From: Acuticoccus sp965213555
Lineage (GTDB): Bacteria > Pseudomonadota > Alphaproteobacteria > Rhizobiales > Amorphaceae
Assembly (NCBI RefSeq): GCF_965213555.1
Contig: NZ_OZ243890.1
Coordinates: forward strand, 930,001 to 994,000
DNA length: 64,000 bases
Reading direction: 5' to 3'
Made by a program: the position numbers and the translations under genes. How positions within the stretch are numbered: the stretch's first letter is position 1; each line of letters begins with the position of its first letter. Positions 15,959 through 27,900 of the stretch are shown piece by piece. The notes beneath the pieces are model-generated. The model worked only from the letters and a program-made list of their open reading frames with translations. It was not told the origin of the DNA and did not search any database.

Positions 15959-18900
15959 ATGGTACCGATGGCGATTGAGACCCAATATCTCCAAGGCGAA
16001 GTCGTCGAGATTCTCGACGCCACGGCAACTGGCACGATCTACCGGACTGAGAACGGCACCCGAGAGGACAACTCCGCTGGCGGGACGACGCAGAGCGGGC
16101 CCGGGCTGACGTACAACGAGTTCGGCCTCTGGCGCGGCTACACTGGAGACGGGTACCTCGACATCAACGGCACCTCGACTGGGTCGAAGGCGCGCTTCAC
16201 CTTCGACGCGCCGGCCGGCACCTATGCGATCACGTTGAGGGTGGCGTCCGGATCGAGCGCCAACCGGCCGATCTCGCTCACCATCGACGGGACTGAGACG
16301 GCGCAGCAGAACACCAAGACCGGCGGCTGGGACGTGTGGCAGCCCCTCGTCTTCACCTTCACCGTCGACAGTGACGGCACGCACACGGTCGACATCCTTC
16401 AGAAGGCCGCCCAGGGCGCGCCGAACATCGACGCCATCGCCGTGCACGAGGTCGGCGCACCGCTGAGCTTCGACGCGCCGGACTTCACCTCCCCGAACAC
16501 CTTTGTCGTCGACGAGAACACCACCGAGGTCGGCACGGTCGCGGCCTCCGACAACGAGGGGCAGGCCGTCGCCTACGCGCTCAAGGCGACGGGCGACCAT
16601 GCGCTCTTCAGCCTCGACGCCGCGACGGGACAGCTCGCCTTCGTCGAGGCCCCGGACTTCGAGACCGACCCCACGACCTACGCCGTCACCGTCGAGGCCA
16701 CCGACGGCGTCGACACCATCGAGCAGGAGGTCACCGTCGAGGTGGCGAACGTCGAGCCCGAGCTCGGCACGCCGGCCATCGCGCCGCAGCTCCTGCAGGG
16801 TGAGGCGGCGACCATCGTCAACCAGCCCGATCCGCCCGCCGGCGACACCATCCACCGCACGCGCGACCAGAACCCCGAGGCCGCGGGTGGCGACAAGACG
16901 CTCGACGAGTTCGGCCTGCGCGTCGGCTACACCGGCGACGGCTACAGCGACTTCGGCGGCGGCGCGGGCGAGAGCATCGGCTGGACGGTGAACGTCGCGG
17001 AGGCGGGCAACTATCAGCTCACCATCCGCTACGCGAGCACCGACGCCGGCTCCTCCGACGTGCGTCCGCTCGACCTCGCGGTGAACGGTGGGGCGGCGCA
17101 CGCGTCACGTTCCCCGGTGACGGCTTCGCCAACTGGGTCGTTCAGACGATCGACGTCACGCTCGGCCAGGCCGGCGACAACACCATCAGCCTCGCGATCC
17201 CCACCGGATTCACCAACGGTCCGAACATCGACGCGGTCGTCCTCCATGCGGTGGGCGAGGCGGCGAACTTCGCGTTGCCGACGTTCACCTCGGCGGACGC
17301 CTTCGCCATCGACGAGAACACGGCCGGTGAGGTCGGCACCGTCGTCGCCACCGACCTCGACGACGACTGGACCGGCGGCAGCCAGCCCGTCGCACCCACC
17401 TACGCCATCGTGGAGGGTGAGGCGGACGGCGCGCTCTTCACCATCGACGCGAGCACCGGCGTGCTCAGCCTGACGGCGGGCGTCGATCACGAGGCGACCG
17501 AGACGCTCTCGGTGGTCGTCGCGGCCACCGACGACAAGGGCGGCGTGACGCAGCAGACCATCACGGTCGCGATCGACGACATCGACGAGGCGCCGACCGC
17601 CGAGGACGCCTCCGCGAGCACCGCCGAGGCCACCGCCGTCGACATCGACGTCGCCGACCTGATCGCCGACCCCGAGGACAGGACGCTCACCGTGGAGGCC
17701 ACCGTCGCGGCGGCGCTCGGCACGGTCAGCGTCGACGGGACGGTGATCACCTTCACCCCCGCCGCCGGCATCACCGGCGACGTTGCGATCGCCTACACCG
17801 TCTCGGACGGGACCAACTCGACGGGCGCCACCCTCACCGTCGCCGTCAGCGACACGGACGCGCCGGCGAACGGCCTCACGCTGACCGCCGTATCCTTCGA
17901 CGAGAACGCGCTCGGCGCCGTCGTCGCCTCCATCGTGGTGGACGACCCCGACACAACCTACGCGCCGGGCGACTTCGAGGTCGTCGGCGACGATGCGACA
18001 AACTACGAGGTCGTCGACGACGGCGGCCTCGTGCTGAAGCTCAAGGGCGACGTCGCGCTCGACGCCGAGGCGACGGTCGCGGAGGTCTCGGTCCGGCTCG
18101 CCGGCCAGCCCGACATCGCCGCGACCCTCACCCCCGCCCCGGCGAACGTCGACGAGGCGGCGACCGAGCTGACGCTCACCGCCATCGACGTCGCGGAAAA
18201 TGTCGAGGGCGCTCCGGTTGCGAAAATCGCCGTCGCGGACGTCGACACCACCTACACCGCCGCGGACGTCACCCTCACCGGTGCCGACGCCGGCGACTTC
18301 GAGGCCGTGGACGGGCCTGACGGCATCGTCCTCAAGCTGCGCGACGGCGTCTCCCTCGACGCGGACCAGGCGAGCCAGCCGAGCGTGACGGTCGGCGTCG
18401 CCGGCCTGTCGCAGTCCTTCACCCCGGCACCGTCGGACGTGGACGAGGGCGGGCCGACGCGGGTCCTCTTCAACGGCGCCATCACGGCGTACGGGGGCGG
18501 TCAGGACCGTCCGGGCGACGGCGGCACCGGGGTCACGGTGTCCGGCGACGGCTCGGTGCTCACGCTCGACGGCAACCTGTGGAAGCGCGTCGCGCTCCCC
18601 GAGAGCTACGTCGTGACCGAGGCCACCGTCCTGTCGGTGGACCTCCAGATCGCCGGATCGTCGGAGATCGCCGCGATCGGCTTCGACACCAACAACAACC
18701 CCTTCGACCGCCAGGGCGGGATCTTCCAGCTCGCGGGCAGCCAGCCCCAGGGCTCGTTCACCCAGGTCACCGGCGAGACGGTGAACGGGGTGCAGCGCTT
18801 CGTCATCCCCCTCGACGACTACGTCGGCAAGACGCTGAACAGCCTGGTCTTCATCGCGGACGACGACAACAAGCGGGACGGCCTTGCCACGGTCACCTTC

Positions 18901-21900
18901 TCCAACGTCACCTTGGAGGAGCTCGACCTCGGCAACCGTGCGCCCGAGGTGGTCGGCGGCGGCGTCGCCGACTTTGCCATCGACGAGCGCGGACGGCTCG
19001 AGGTCGACCTGCCGTTCGTCGACAGGGACGGCGATCCGCTGACCTACACCGTCGCCATCGAGGACGGCGACGGCAACGACGTCAGCGAGGCGTTCGGCCT
19101 GTCCGACCCCTCGGGCGGGCTCGGCCTGTCCGGGCGCGTGCTGTCCGGGACGCTGCCGACGGTGGTCGCGCCCGGCGTCTACACGGTGAAGCTCACCGCG
19201 TCCGACGGCGAGGCGACGACGCCATCCTCGTTCCAGCTCACCGTGGCGGACGTCAACGACGCGCCGATCGCGGACGACGTCGCGTTCGAGCCGATCTTCG
19301 GCGCCGTGGGCGAGGCGTTCGTCCCCGTCGACATCGCCAACTTCGCGTTCGCGTTCAGCGATCCCGACGGCGACGACCTCACCTTCAGCGTCGAGGGGCT
19401 GCCCCTCGGGCTCACCCTCAACAGCGAGGGCGTCATCGTCGGCACCCCCACCGAGCGAGGTACGGGGTCGTTCACCATCGTCGCCTCGGACGGTGAGCTG
19501 ACCGCCCGCGTCGCGGTCCCGCTCCAGATCACCGCACCGGCGGCAGGCGACGTCGTCGAGGTCGAGGCGGAGTTCTTCACCGGCCTGCCGACGAACGGCA
19601 TCATCTCCACCGGCGTCGCGGGCGCGTCCAACAACCAGATCATCCAGGCAAAGTCCGGCGGCAACATCACCGTCACCAGCGACCTGTCGCGCAACGGCGT
19701 GTCGGAGGGTTGGTACAAGGTCTCGCTGGTCGTCTACGACGAGACCGACGGCTCCGCGCCCTTCTCGCTCAAGATCGGCGACACCGTGGTGTCGGCGCCC
19801 GGCGCCACCTACAGCGATCCGGGCACCTGGCTGAACGGCAACGGCTCGACCAACCGCGGCGCCGGCGGACAGTCGGGCAACCGCAAGCAGCTCGACTTCG
19901 ACACCGTGGTGTACGTGTCCGAGGGCACGATCCTCACCCTGAGCGGGCGGGCGGCCGGTGAGCTCCTGCGCACCGACAAGGTGATCTTCACCCGCGTCGA
20001 CGCGCCCGACCTTGCCCCAACCAGCGTCGCGATCTCAGCCGACACCGTCGCCGAGAACGCGGACGGGGCGATCGTCGGCGCGCTGTCGGCCACCGACCCC
20101 GATGGCGACGACGCCGCGATCACCTTCACCGTCGACCCGGCCTCCGACTTCGAGGTCGTGGACGGCGTCCTCAAGCTGAAGGACGGCATCGCCGCCGACC
20201 ACGAGGCGGGCGCCACGCGCACCGTGGTGGTCACCGCAACGGACGAGGACGGCAGCTCCAGCCAAGCGGCGCTCACCGTGAACGTCTCCGACGTGGACGA
20301 GGCTCCCGAGGGACTCACCCTCTCCAACGCCACGGTGGCCGAGAACGCCGCCGGCGCGGTGATCGGCACGCTGTCGGCGGTCGATCCGGAAGGCACGGAC
20401 GTCACCTTCAGCGTCCCCGCCGGCTCGCCCTTCGAGGTGGACGGCGCGACGCTGAAGCTGAAGGCGGACTTCGCCGCCGACTTCGAGGCCCAGGCGAGCC
20501 TGTCGGTGGACGTCACGGCGACGGACGCCACCGGGCAGACGACGACGCAGACCCTGACGATCGCGGTCGAGGACGGGGACGACGCGCCGTCCGGCATCAC
20601 GCTCGTCGGCGACCCCTCGGTCGACGAGAACGCCGCCGGAGCCGTGATCGGCACGCTGCAGTCGACGGACGATGACGGCACCGCTGTGTCCTTCACCGTC
20701 TCCGACGACCGCTTCACCGTGGACGGCGACGACCAGCTGACCCTCAAGGAGGGGGTCAGCCTCGACCACGAGACGGAGGCGTCCGTGACCGTCACGGTCA
20801 CCGCCACCGACGGCACCGGCGCGGCGGTCACGCAGGACTTCGTCCTCGCGGTGAACGACGTCAACGAGGCGCCGACCCTCGCGGGCGGCGCGAGCCTCGA
20901 CGACGTGACGTTCGCGCTCGGCGCGGGCGGCACCGTGGACCTTGCAGGCCTCGGCGCGAGTGACGTGGACGACGGCCCCGCCCCGACCTACGCCGTGCGC
21001 GGGGTCAACGGCGCGGCGCTGCCGGACGGCTTCGCGGTGACGAACGGCGTGCTCACGGTGCCCGCCGGCACCGCGGCAGGCGCCTACGAGGTGGAGGTTT
21101 TTGCCACCGACGGGACGCTGGACTCGGACTCCGTCTTCTTCACGGTGACGGTGGGCGAGCCCGAGCCGTTCACCGCGGTCATCCTACAAGGCGAGGCGTT
21201 CAACCTCATCAACGCGGCGAACGACTCCAACCCCAACCTGATCCGCACCGAGACGCAGAACTGGGAGCGTGACGGCTCGCCGCTCAACCCCGAGCCGAAC
21301 TCCACGCCGGCCAACCCGAACAACGAGGAGTTCAACACCATCGGCCTGCGGCCGGATTACTCCGGCGACGGCTACCTCGACCTGCAGGGCACCGACACGG
21401 GGGCCCAGGCGAGCGTCGCCTTCGACGCCCCGGCCGGCACCTACGCGGTCACCGTGCGCCTCGCCAACGGCAGCGACCAGGCCCGCCCGATCACGCTCGA
21501 CTTCGGCAACGGCGACACGGTCACGCTCGCCAACACGACGACGGCCGAGTGGTACGAGTGGGAGACGCGGACCGTCGAGGTCACGCTGACCGGGGACGGT
21601 CCGCGCACGCTGACGATCTCCCAGGACGCCGCCCAGGGCGCACCGAACATCGACGCCATCGCGGTCCACGCCCCGGGCACCACGGTGGACTTCTTCGCCG
21701 GCGAGGTGACGGACGACACCGCGGACGCCGACGGCAACCTCGCGGCGGCCCCGGTCGACGCGAGCGTGGAGGCGGACGCCCGCGGTGCGGTCGCCATCAA
21801 CCTCACCGGCATCGACGACGACATCGCGACCATCGAGGTGGCGCTCGGCGGCGGCGCCTTCGCGCCGGCGTCCGTCGCCGGCACGGGCGAGGACCGCGTG

Positions 21901-24900
21901 GTGACGGTGGACCTGTCCGCCTTCACCCCCGGCACCTCAGTCGACGTCGCGCTGCGCGTGACGGACGGCGCAGGCAACCAGGCGACGCGCACCACCTCCG
22001 TCGCCATCGACGCGGTCGACCCGCAGCAGCCGTTCTCCTTCGAGCTCCAGCTCGAGGCCCGCGACGGGTCGGTGACGATCTTCGACGACACCGGTGGCGG
22101 CAACAACAACACCAACCTGACCCAGATCCGCGATCCGCAGAACGCGGAGCAGCCGGACGCCCTGAAGGGCGCCGACGGCCTGTGGGACAACTTCACCGGC
22201 GCGGGCTACCTCGACATGGGGCTCAACGCCGGCGACGCGTTCGCCTTCGACGTCTCCGTCCCGGCGGACGGCGAGTACACCTTCTCGTTCCGCTACGCGC
22301 ACACCACCGTCGCCGGACGGCCGATGACCATCACGGTGGACGGCGGTGCGGCCGAGACCATCGCCTTCCCGGGCACGGGCGCCTTCGACACCTGGCAGGA
22401 GGCGACCATCACGCTGACGCTGGAGGCCGGGTCGAACACCATCCGCCTCGCCAACGTCGGCAACACCGGGCCCAACATCGACCGCGTGGTCGTGACCGGC
22501 GAGGTCGACCCTGTCGACCCGGGGACCGAGCCCGGCCCGCGCGAGACCATCCGCATCAACTTCCAGGATGGCTCCGCGCCCAAGGCGGACGGCTACCTCG
22601 TGGCCAACTTCGAGGGGTTCGCCGATCAGGGCAACGGCCTCAGCTACGGCTTCGTCACCGAGGCGTCCGCGATCGACGCGGACGGCACGACGGCGACGCC
22701 GATCGACGGCGCGAGCTTCCCCGCGATCGCCATCAACGAGCGGTCCGGCAGCGAGACGCTGCCCAACGACGGCTCGCTGCCTGCGGGGCGCACCGGCACG
22801 ATCAACGTCGACGGCTACGACGCGCGCCTGCTCGGCTACGCGCACACCGACCTGCCGTCCTACAACGGTCAGCGGGCCGCATTCGAGCTCGCGCTCGCCA
22901 ACGGCTGGTACGAGGTCACGGTCGCAGTCGGCGACACGGCGGGCCCGAACGACTCCGACAACCGCCTGTTCGTCGAGGGCAACCTCGTCGCCGAGTGGAC
23001 GCCGACGGCGGCGTTCAAGACCGAGCTCGTCACCACGGTGGTGAAGGTCGAGGACGGGTTCCTCACCCTCGATGGCCGCGGTGGCTCGGTCACCGAGCTG
23101 CAGTACCTCGACGTGCGCGCGCTGCCCGACCTCACGCCCGGCGACGGCCGCGAGGCGCCGGAGGACTACGCGAAGTTCGTCAACCCGCGCGCGGTCTCGG
23201 CCTCGGCGGAGGTGAACCTCGGCGTCGACGACGGTGCGCTGCCCGTCGGCATCGACCCGACGGCCGACATCGTCCTCGGCATCGACGTCGTCGACGGGCG
23301 CGGCGGCGCGCTCCTTGAGAGCCTGCGGGACGGCTCGGTCCGCCTGTTCGAGACTCTGACCGGGCAGGAGGTCGCGTACAACGCCAACACCACCGGCGGC
23401 TTCGACTCCGTGACCATCGCGCCAGCCAACGACCTCAAGCCCCACACGAGCTACACGCTCGTCATCGACGGCTTCCAGGACCGCGGCGACAACGACGACA
23501 CGGGCGCGCCGAGCCGCGAGTTCCAGAAGTTCTCCAATACGTTCGTGACCGGCGCGCCGCCGGAGGTCGTCGACCGCGAGGTCGCGTTCCGCGACACGGT
23601 GGAGCTCACCTCCAACCCCTTCGAGGGCGAAAGCTACACCTCCATCGAGATGTCGCCCGACAAGTCGATGCTCTACGTCACGTCCATCAGCGGCACGATC
23701 ACGCGCTGGGCGGTGAACGCTGACGGCTCCATCGACCAGTCGAGCGAGGAGGTGTTCGTCCCCGGCGGCGACTTCAACGAGGGCGGCGGGCGGCGCGGCT
23801 TCATCGGCATGGCGTTCGACCCCGAGGACGCCAACACGATCTGGGTGACGGACAACTACCCGATCCCGCTGTCGGGCCGCTCCAACAGCGTGCCGGACTT
23901 CTCAGGCCGGATCTCCAAGATCACCCTCGGCGACGGCGGCTCCCTCGAGGACGCCACCATCGAGACCTTCGCGACCGGCCTGCCGCGCTCCAACGGCGAC
24001 CACGTCACCAACAGCCTCGAGTTCCGCGCCAACCCCGACGCGGGCCAGCCCGGCGAGCCGGACTTCCTGCTCTACCTGACGCAGGGGTCCAACTCGGCGA
24101 TGGGCGAGGCGGACACCGCCTGGGGCTTCCGTCCCGAGCGGCTGCTCAACGCGGCGATCCTCGAGATCGACCGCACCAAGACGCCGCCGGAGGGTGGCTT
24201 CGACCTCGCCACCGAGCCGCTGCCGGCGGACGGCCTCAACCGCCGGTTCGCGGACAGCGACGGCGACCTCAAAAACGGCGGCATCGCCATCACGAGCGGA
24301 GAGTATCAGGGCAACTTCCTGCACTTCGCGCAGGACGGCGTCGCCACCGTTCGTGAGACGGCGAACGCGAGCAGCACGGTCGTCAAGGAGTTCTACGACC
24401 CGTTCGCGGACGACGCGCCGGTGACGATCTTCGCGACCGGCACACGCAACGCCTACGACCTCGTCTGGCACTCCAACGGGTTCCTCTACGTGCCGACCAA
24501 CGGCTCGGCGGCGGGTGGCAACGTCCCGAACAACCCGGACACGCCGCAGAACGAGGCGATCAACGGCGTCGGCCTGCAGAGCGACTACCTGTTCCGCATC
24601 GTCGAGGGCAGGTACTACGGGCATCCGAACCCGCTGCACGACCAGTTCGTGCTGAACGGCGGCAACCCGACGAGCGGCCCCGACAAGAACCAGGTGGGCA
24701 ACTACCCTGTGGGCACCCAGCCCGAGGCGGACTACGACCTCGACGGCGCCTACTCCGTCGGCAACAACCGCTCGCCGAACGGCGCGATCGAGTATGTCAG
24801 CAACGTGTTCGGCGGCTCGCTGCAGAACGCGGTGATCTTCACGCAGTACTCGAGCGGCGACAACCTGCGTGCGGTGCTGTTCAACCCCGACGGAACCGTG

Positions 24901-27900
24901 CGGGAGGACTTCGTCCTGCGCGATGAGGCCGGGGACATCATCAGCTACGTCGATCCCCTCGACGTGATCGAGGGGCCGGGCGGCAGGCTCTACATGCTGA
25001 CGCTCGACCGCGGCACCGGCATCAGCAAGATCGTCCGGCTCGACGCCGTCGCAGGGTCGACGGTTGGCGACACCAGCGCCGACGAGGACAACAACCTCGC
25101 CTTCCAGGTTGTGGACGCGACCGACCCGGCGGCCGTGGTCCTCAAGGTGACGGGCGTCGACGGCGACGTCGTCGCCATCGAGGTCGACTTCGGCGATGGT
25201 CCGGTGACCGTGTCGCCGAACACCCAGGGCGAGTTCACCGTCGACCTGTCGGGGACGACGGGCAGCGTGACGGCGACGCTCCAGGTGGAGGACGACGCGT
25301 CCAACACGGCGAGCCGGACGACCACCTTCACGGTGGGGACGCCCGCCGCGGGTTCCATCGTGGTGGACGCGGGCGAGTTCAACGTCCTCGACACCAACGA
25401 CGGCACGCTGCTGCGCCTCATCGACGTGCCGGCCTCCCACGAGAGCACCAGCACCACCGACCTCGACGGCGATGGGCTGAACGACGGCTACGATGGGCGC
25501 GGCTACCTCGACCCCAACGGCGGGGCCGAGGACAAGGCGTCGTTCACCGTCAGCGTGACGCAGGGCGGCACCTACGACCTCACCTTCCGCATCGCGAACG
25601 GCAGCGCGACCCAGGCTCGCCCGATCGCCCTCAAGGTCGACGGGGACACGGTCGCGACGATCGCGGACACGCGGACCGGGAGCTTCGGCACCTGGCAGGA
25701 CTTCACCGTCACGTTCCGCCTCGACGCGGGCACGAACACGGTGGTCATCGCCCAGTCCGCCACCAACGGCGCGCCGAACATCGACAGCGTGACGATCGTG
25801 CCGAACACGCTCGACGCGCCGGCCGTACCCAACGACGGCACGGAGACGGTGGGCGGCGTCACCTACGTCAAGTACGAGGCGGAGACCGCGGCCTCGACGG
25901 GCGAGCCGGCCATCGCGACGGAGGAGCGCGGACAGAGCGGCGACGCGTTCGTCGACTTCGTGGGTCCCGACACCGAGACCCTCACCTTCACCGTGGCCGT
26001 GGCGGAGGACGGCGCCTACGCCGTGGACTTCCTCTACGCGCTCGCCGCCGGCAAGACGGCCCGCCCGATGGGCCTCTCCGTCGACGGCAACCCGGTGGGC
26101 ACCCTCGCCTTCGCGGCCAACAGCAACACGGCCGAGACCAACTGGGGTCCGCAGAGCGTCGTGCTGTCGCTGACGGCGGGCACGCACACCATCACGGTGA
26201 GCGCACCGGGCGGGGTCGGCCCGAACGTCGACTACCTGCGCATCTCCCAGGCGCCGGTGGACGTCTTCGAGCCGACCTACGAGGCGATCTCCGGCGAGGG
26301 CCGCATCGAGGTCGAGGCGACGGACGGCACCGCCCGCGTGGTGGATGCCGACACGGTGGAGGCGTACTTCACCGTGGACGCGGACGGCGCCTACGCCATC
26401 GACGTGGCGGCCAACGCCGGCGCGCCGAACGGCGGCGGGGTGACGTTCCTGCTCGGCGCCGACGGGGGCACTCCGGTCGAGATCGGCGACGAGGCCTGGC
26501 CGGCGACCGGAGAGTCGACCGCCTACGTCAACCTCACGGCGGGGGTGGAGTACCGGCTCGTCCTGCATTCCGACGCGGCGGGCGCCAGCGCGCTCGACTA
26601 CGTCGACGTGCGCGCCGCACCCGGGAACGAGAACGCGGACATCGAGGTGATGAGCCTCGACCCGGCGTTCCTCGACAACCGGCTGCACTTTAGCTGGATC
26701 GACAACCCCTCGGTCCCCGACGAAGACGGGCAGGCCATCGCCGACCGTGACATGAAGGGCTCGGCCACCGTCCGCATCTCCAACAGCGGGACGGAGGCGC
26801 TCGAGGTCCTCTCGCACGAGCTCACCGGGCCATTCGACCTTGCCAACCCGGCCCAGCTCGACGGCCTCGTCATCGCCGCAGGCCAATTCGTGGACGTCAC
26901 GGTCGACTTCGACCGCAGCGAGTTCGGTCCGACCCGCGGCGACGGGCAGAACGGCGTCTTCACCGGCGCGCTCACGCTGCGCACCAACGACGCGGATAGC
27001 CCGTTCACCACGGTGGACCTCGCCGGCTTCTGGCAGCCGGTGGACGAGGGCGGCCGCGAGCCGAACGTCAACGAGGTGTGGGAGGTGTTCGGCTTCGGCA
27101 ACACCATCGACGGGCTGAAGCTGACCGGCGGCGGCGAGAACTCGGTGCTGAACTTCTTCGACCTCTACATCCCGGTGGACGAGACGGAGGTGCTGTCGCC
27201 GTACTTCCAGCTCGCCGACGGGGTCTCCCAGGCGAAGATCACCCAGATCGCCGCCTTCCACGGCCCGGGCCCGGCCTCGCTCGCCATCCACAACCCGGCG
27301 AACAAGGGTCAGACCGCCCAGGGCATGAGCCACCAGGGCACGGACAACCAGCGCCTCCTGCCCAACGGGAACGGTGACAACGGCTTCGTGTCGAAGTCGT
27401 TCGGCAACGGCCAGATCCCCGACGGCTGGCAGGGCGACGACGCCTTCGGCATCGTGATGGCGGGGCTGTCCACCAACCCGACGCTCAACCCATCGGGCTC
27501 GGACGTGCCGCAGCAGTCCGACATGACGGGCCGCTACGCGGGCTACACCGTCACCGGCGGCGAGGTGTTCGATCCCAACGGGAACCCCGTGCCGGACGGC
27601 TACACGGTGCGCATGTTCCAGGCGGTGGACGAGGACGGCAACGCCATCGCCAACACCTACCTCGGGGTGATGGACTACACCGGCATCAACTACGACTATA
27701 ACGACAACATGTTCGTCATCGAGGGTGTGCAGGCGATCGGCTTCGGCCAGGACATCGCCATCAGCGGCCTCGACGACGCAGCGGCGGACGACCGGCTGGT
27801 GTTCAGCCGGATCGACAACAAGGCGAACGGCGCCCAGGGCGTTCGCGACGAGGCGACGTTCACCATCTCGAACGACGGCTTCGGTCCCTTGAAGCTCGCC

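Noticed and set aside
17075..17105. Programmed ribosomal frameshift in the giant gene
   Set aside because: No slippery heptamer or downstream pseudoknot is evident, and similar breaks occur in several unrelated genes in the window.
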